8,356 bases of DNA from Candidatus Falkowiibacteriota bacterium (GTDB taxonomy: Bacteria > Patescibacteriota > Patescibacteriia > Patescibacteriales > SZUA-104): the NCBI GenBank assembly GCA_003231075.1, contig QIIF01000098.1, positions 1 through 8,356 of the forward strand, in the 5' to 3' direction. The stretch's first letter is position 1. Each line of letters begins with the position of its first letter. Below the pieces are notes generated by a model, which ran no database searches, was not told where the DNA came from, and saw nothing but the letters and a program-made list of their open reading frames with translations. Below are positions 7,101-8,356 of this stretch, one piece after another. A program made the translations under genes and the position numbers.

Positions 7101-8356
7101 GACAGCGCCTACCGCTTTTAGAATAAAAATTATGCTTTATTCCGACAACGATTCCGTGGGTAATTTTTATGTTGACGATATTAAAATAATGCCGGCGCTT
7201 AATTCCAGAAAAGATTGGTATATTCCCCAATCTTGCCGGCTTTATCCGGAAGATAATTCATTGTCTTGCGATTATTTTGACGATTCCGGCATTAGAAAAA
7301 AGGGCTGGCCCGGATATTGCCTTGAACACGACCATTACCCGGGTTCGTCCGACGCTTGCCTATTATGGTGGCCGGTTGACAAAATTAAGGGCGACGGCAT
7401 TGAAGAAGGCGCCGGAATTAAAGGAGGCGTCGGATACGCGGATAGAATCCCATTATATTACTGCTCGCAAGCTTCGGCGTATTTACCTTTAGAAAAGAGA
7501 AAAAAGGAAACTAAACAAACAACGGAATATTGTTGGAAACAAGTTTGTGATGAAGATTGCGATAAGGGTACTTTTGTAAGCGGTTGTCCGGATGGTTATC
7601 GTGGCGTGAAGTATGTTGTTTCAAACGGTGAAGGTTGTAATTCATTTTTTGGCAGCACTGTTTATGACAAATGTGGCGTAAAATGTGTGGCTGATGGTAT
7701 AAATTATTTAAATGATGGAGACTATGGATGGTATAAGTATAATGGTTCTATACTGGATGGTTCAGTAACATATACTGTGGATGCTCCAATTAATGAATGC
7801 CATGTTGTTATTCCCGCAGAAGATGGTTTAAAATACAAACAAGATAATGGCGACATAGTTGATGATTCAATTGGATATTGTACAGATATTACTCAAACAG
7901 TAACTTCTACCGGACAAAATAAATTTTGGAGCGGACGAGTCTATGAGGGGAGCGCTTATAAGGTGCCGGCATTAGGTTACGGTTATCAGGCGGGGTATAA
8001 GCCATTTGGCGGTTTGGTATATCCTGCTGAATCAAGCGCAAATGACCCCAATGATTGGGATAAATTATTAGTGAAGCATTTTTATAAACCGGAAGATTAT
8101 GGCGGAGAAGCTAACGCTGGAAGTCCTTATAGTTTTGACGCATCATTAGATCCATATGTGGGAATATGCAGTTCATCTAGAAATGTTTGCATAAAAAATG
8201 CTGGTCCCGGCACCCCCAGTAATAATAGTTATATTTGTCCATTCGGTGAAACTTGTGATACTTTTCCTAATAACGATAAACTCCAAGCCATTAAATATGT
8301 TCAGCGTCTTTTTGCTCAAGGATATAATACTTGGCGTTGGAGTAAGTTGAGTAAAC
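1069..8356 (+). CDS. Giant secreted cysteine-rich modular protein (partial, open at 3' end)
   Basis: The frame stays open from 1069 to the window edge (2429 codons, no stop), and the preceding in-frame stop is TAA at 1048-1050. The first ATG gives a signal peptide (1-40), while the next one at 1135 would lose its basic part, so 1069 is preferred despite having no Shine-Dalgarno. Residues 41-540 are mostly Ala/Lys-rich and helical with about ten cysteines. From about 545 on I counted some 77 more, suggesting disulfide-rich extracellular domains. Visible modules are nine C-x5-G-C motifs (621-1567), four jelly-roll carbohydrate-binding-like modules (about 681-840, 1165-1299, 1580-1694, 1883-2044), an EF-hand-like loop (1493-1504), a CLLWWPVD block (to 2104) and a C-terminal region from about 2145. 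The sequence blocks resemble very large uncharacterised Patescibacteria proteins as I recall them. The function is unknown; attachment or a surface apparatus is inference. No catalytic motif is recognised. Confidence 0.93.
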   Translation, partial: MKTCQEQQQHNHNKLSIIFLTAMIFIVTIMSLSIPNIVNAQSTPKGNCDDFAGPVQPGFVLVYSPAGCKTVRQGFVKGLMNDIKNFAKKVASVKAKDALKSAAAIAYKTALGNFLNNLAYDTATYWATNDKGQNPMFETDSIGDYISKAGDSAAGTFLETLGKNGYMDFNLCEPSLAVKLKINLGLLKYERPKKPDCTASKMLKNWKKEGKRIGQDLTDVQKGDFLNKFQDIFNPWSNDLGIALSLQTGIAETKSKEQKSSGMDYTVRQGVKAVKTKIRDKITTPATLVDAQGKKVINQDSGNYFVYTGNAIADAVGVFTETLAGKVLEKWLKKGLVSNFPDNSFDWSNLENSSSGGKSGIAGAKKRFKSFTEPNFSVRGDYNILAELTTCPDPTKAGPTNCVITDNFRQAVISKMTVGEAMKQGYLNAGGVFGFTAEGLEPPYNEGYPYRAMIILRKFRILPVGWEIAAQYIKENPNKTNGTKNLGDLVACFDKNDEYGGYYSLWCDGLVDPTWVLKAPLNYCAREGPGPEIISKQIVGSGNDSQLAIARNDKYCGDEQSCIKENDDGSCQFYGYCSGEKREWRFNGNSCEPKYNSCETFSSRDGKTASYLENTLDYGDCSVDNAGCQWYCSDYDYNSGKWKCSESSGDKLYLDKDSEKCDAQDEGCGEFIRTKAGLGANLITGSSFEVDSDGDGIGDGWTYYHTDPTWSLSDDAAAGAKSQRIVSGAVEGGGTFGGIKKQIETHEFLAGEPYTVSFYAKKGLGSGDFSINFSNQTGNGDDNCLSFSVELTNEWKRYSNTCVLDTVKPEIYFWSSLPNKEFFIDAVKLERGEGTAYSGYREQGLAYEKLIPDYLENACYVEAGSDYRIAADAPKECGNFARKCNQNEVGCEQYTSDTSGISVPAKALAEDYCPAECVGYDTYIQKATAFDSLRDAYFIPAKAKTCGSVSAGCDEFTNLDAIKEGGEGREYYTNLKQCIKPDDAEANCSGFYSWEGSEESGYQLKAFQLQALSGVDEPAVTEDDSTECTEAIYNLAPSDPAYNPDCRQFYNSSGEISYHLISRSITCSDNCHPYRRTEKNIDPEITNQADCGAGNLCGSASADGDSQCWDGDYSVCYSCKAGGSWDTDQSACVYDAIPGEGKTCSQSSVGCREYAGNTGNNTVDILNNDFEGSTQGWEGIGGAAAEISNEALAVGGNSLYVSGGNHSASTTLENLINENTAYAISFIAKAASVNTALTVRIDNGVDNTAFAEQADLIAGDWGIYKLNLTQIDYQAGGNESLVIEGDGDFYIDNIKLTAINDNYYLIKNSWDIPDSCFKDIYGKPAGALYNLGCDKYEDRNGNVHNLRGFSGLCQESAVGCELMINTQNYSDYNGATFNSGDASETVVPADNYIYAVYDQSKECGADSKGCSRLGASYEYENNTLFSDVYLKNNPDKYNSALCQSSEVGCDEWTAEAGTSYFKDPGGQTCEWRQAAGKITDSWGWYKSRVKKCDEDGSGDINADTETAVCLTGKDCAGGVSCVTDENNYECPTDSLKTFGSGGARIEQPTADIGEYWAGLCPAENSGCSEYIDPISKFSMNVLFNADFSQDTDGDKVADGWSAAANGGQNVVLDANTLYIFSVFGENTAVIKIVDGAGNAVSQLYEFDAETNGLSDLTDSLSVASTDGKMTSVMFYTADNIQNYSAVVSVDNAKDSGSDNNSKIGLKKAVVDYQIKSGLDKESCNGVVNFEGGCVLFNERSQNGNNKAGLIWNADLTYNDGSGAAPSAGASPDKNNANSLLKVSPDRVCDKWLDCRSIVAAKNSAGEEKNVCFDIGLCDRLDNNGNCDNFVLEDQKAQEAYLPGDFSRYANATGYNKIGLMGAADNNMKGDYPLGEMEQKGEVVNLPNGNFESANSDGYPIGWNWDGGKWDASKFSVIDNPVAAQAEGIAYAPEGRGFLKAGAKIKLISEYVDTVNSKDYVLTAYINTINMSSGSVKIKVEQFNFNDNSIQADDIITKQSGNGWGIELGSFKTAPTAFRIKIMLYSDNDSVGNFYVDDIKIMPALNSRKDWYIPQSCRLYPEDNSLSCDYFDDSGIRKKGWPGYCLEHDHYPGSSDACLLWWPVDKIKGDGIEEGAGIKGGVGYADRIPLYYCSQASAYLPLEKRKKETKQTTEYCWKQVCDEDCDKGTFVSGCPDGYRGVKYVVSNGEGCNSFFGSTVYDKCGVKCVADGINYLNDGDYGWYKYNGSILDGSVTYTVDAPINECHVVIPAEDGLKYKQDNGDIVDDSIGYCTDITQTVTSTGQNKFWSGRVYEGSAYKVPALGYGYQAGYKPFGGLVYPAESSANDPNDWDKLLVKHFYKPEDYGGEANAGSPYSFDASLDPYVGICSSSRNVCIKNAGPGTPSNNSYICPFGETCDTFPNNDKLQAIKYVQRLFAQGYNTWRWSKLSK
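1189..2688 (+). other. N-terminal helical, cysteine-poor region of the giant protein
   Basis: Residues 41-540 contain long amphipathic Ala/Lys segments (for example 78-125, 200-260 and 300-335) with only about ten cysteines. A hydrophobic, conserved-looking stretch near 454-475 (ending LRKFRILPVGWEIAAQYI) resembles a block I recall from other CPR giant proteins. The region may be a domain that docks to the envelope or to a partner, but no named domain is recognised. Confidence 0.55.
3109..3588 (+). other. Jelly-roll carbohydrate-binding-like module 1
   Basis: Residues 681-840. It begins with the NLITGSSFE pattern typical of CenC/CBM4_9-like beta-sandwich modules, then DSDGDGIGDGW, a likely calcium site. 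YTVSFYAKKG follows in mid-domain, and the module ends with EFFIDAVKLERG. The family binds glycans in secreted enzymes and surface proteins; the ligand here is unknown. Ser and Thr codons TCA and ACA are more common in this module than around it. Confidence 0.7.
4561..4965 (+). other. Jelly-roll carbohydrate-binding-like module 2
   Basis: Residues 1165-1299. ILNNDFEGSTQGWEG opens the module, a central AYAISFIAKA strand matches the family, and GDFYIDNIKLTAI closes it. It follows the C-x5-G-C motif at 1144/1151 and is followed by W-D-I-P-D-S-C at 1310-1316. The same post-module element recurs after module 4. Confidence 0.65.
5545..5580 (+). other. EF-hand/dockerin-like calcium loop in the giant protein
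   Basis: Residues 1493-1504 read DEDGSGDINADT, with Glu at 1505. Acidic or polar residues at loop positions 1, 3 and 5, Gly at 6 and Ile at 8 fit a calcium-binding loop, although position 12 is Thr with Glu one place later. Calcium binding is inferred from the pattern only. Confidence 0.45.
5806..6150 (+). other. Diverged jelly-roll-like module 3
   Basis: Residues about 1580-1694. It opens with VLFNADFSQDTDGDKVADGW, like module 1 with a second D-rich calcium-type loop, and has a TLYIFSVFGE strand. The closing F-[YF]-[IV]-D-x-[IV]-K-[IL] element is not recognisable, and the module is short. It may be a degenerate or trimmed copy. Confidence 0.45.
6715..7200 (+). other. Jelly-roll carbohydrate-binding-like module 4
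   Basis: Residues about 1883-2044. It opens with VNLPNGNFESANSDGYPIGW, has a central DYVLTAYINT strand and closes with GNFYVDDIKIMPAL, matching modules 1 and 2. Unlike the other three it is not directly preceded by a C-x5-G-C motif. W-Y-I-P-Q-S-C follows at 2050-2056. Confidence 0.65.
7303..7380 (+). other. GYCLE / CLLWWPVD block of the giant protein
   Basis: Residues 2079-2104 contain GWPGYCLEHD and, after a Pro-Gly turn, ACLLWWPVD. The two cysteines (2084, 2097) probably pair. I recall very similar blocks in other large Patescibacteria proteins, so this is a useful lineage marker. Its role is unknown. Confidence 0.5.
7490..8356 (+). other. C-terminal region of the giant protein with changed codon usage
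   Basis: From the basic stretch EKRKKETK (residues 2142-2149) onward, codons shift toward TGT, GGT and other AT-ending forms. It holds about 13 cysteines, a Tyr/Gly-rich stretch near 2292-2318 (VYEGSAYKVPALGYGYQ) and a YVQRLFAQGY segment at 2410-2419 near the window edge. The stop codon is outside the window. No domain family is recognised. Confidence 0.55.

Noticed and set aside
1..8356. CRISPR arrays, tRNA or rRNA genes, insertion sequences
   Set aside because: I saw no evenly spaced direct repeats, no tRNA-like cloverleaf with TTCRA loop, no rRNA signature and no transposase-like reading frame.

Overview
The window looks like a piece of a Patescibacteria (CPR) genome, probably of Parcubacteria type. 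The main reason is one giant secreted, cysteine-rich, modular protein gene. Several of its sequence blocks (an N-terminal LRKFRILPVGWE block, a GYCLExD...CLLWWPVD block and a C-terminal YVQRLFAQGY block) resemble what I recall of very large uncharacterised CPR proteins. This assignment comes from memory of the family, not from a search. The gene has no in-frame TGA in 2429 codons, so the recoded-UGA CPR lineages are unlikely.

Positions 1-577 hold no convincing protein gene. They contain a hairpin plus T-run terminator near the left edge (83-130), an AT-rich spacer, and two near-identical extended -10 promoters on the plus strand (243-271 and 332-360). Downstream of these lie a 14-bp stem-loop (405-467) and a smaller hairpin (477-505). 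No recognisable gene follows the promoters, so they may drive a small structured RNA or tiny peptides. A strong minus-strand terminator (520-561) closes this region.

Positions 578-1006 (minus) encode a 142-residue lipoprotein with a lipobox and a SmpA/OmlA/BamE-like motif. It has a strong Shine-Dalgarno sequence and a near-consensus promoter (TTGACA-17 bp-TATAGT). The -35 box of that promoter lies inside codons 4-5 of the divergent giant gene.

Positions 1069-8356 (plus) are one uninterrupted reading frame that runs off the right edge, so at least 2429 residues. It is built from a signal peptide, an N-terminal largely helical, cysteine-poor region (about 41-540), and a long cysteine-rich mosaic. 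The mosaic holds nine copies of a C-x5-G-C-x-[EQ]-aromatic-like motif (the third position varies) and four jelly-roll carbohydrate-binding-like modules. Three of the four modules start 19-20 residues after such a motif. From about 7490 the codon choice changes and a C-terminal region begins. The likely role is an exported cell-surface or envelope-associated protein, perhaps in attachment or in a surface apparatus. Nothing in the window proves a function.
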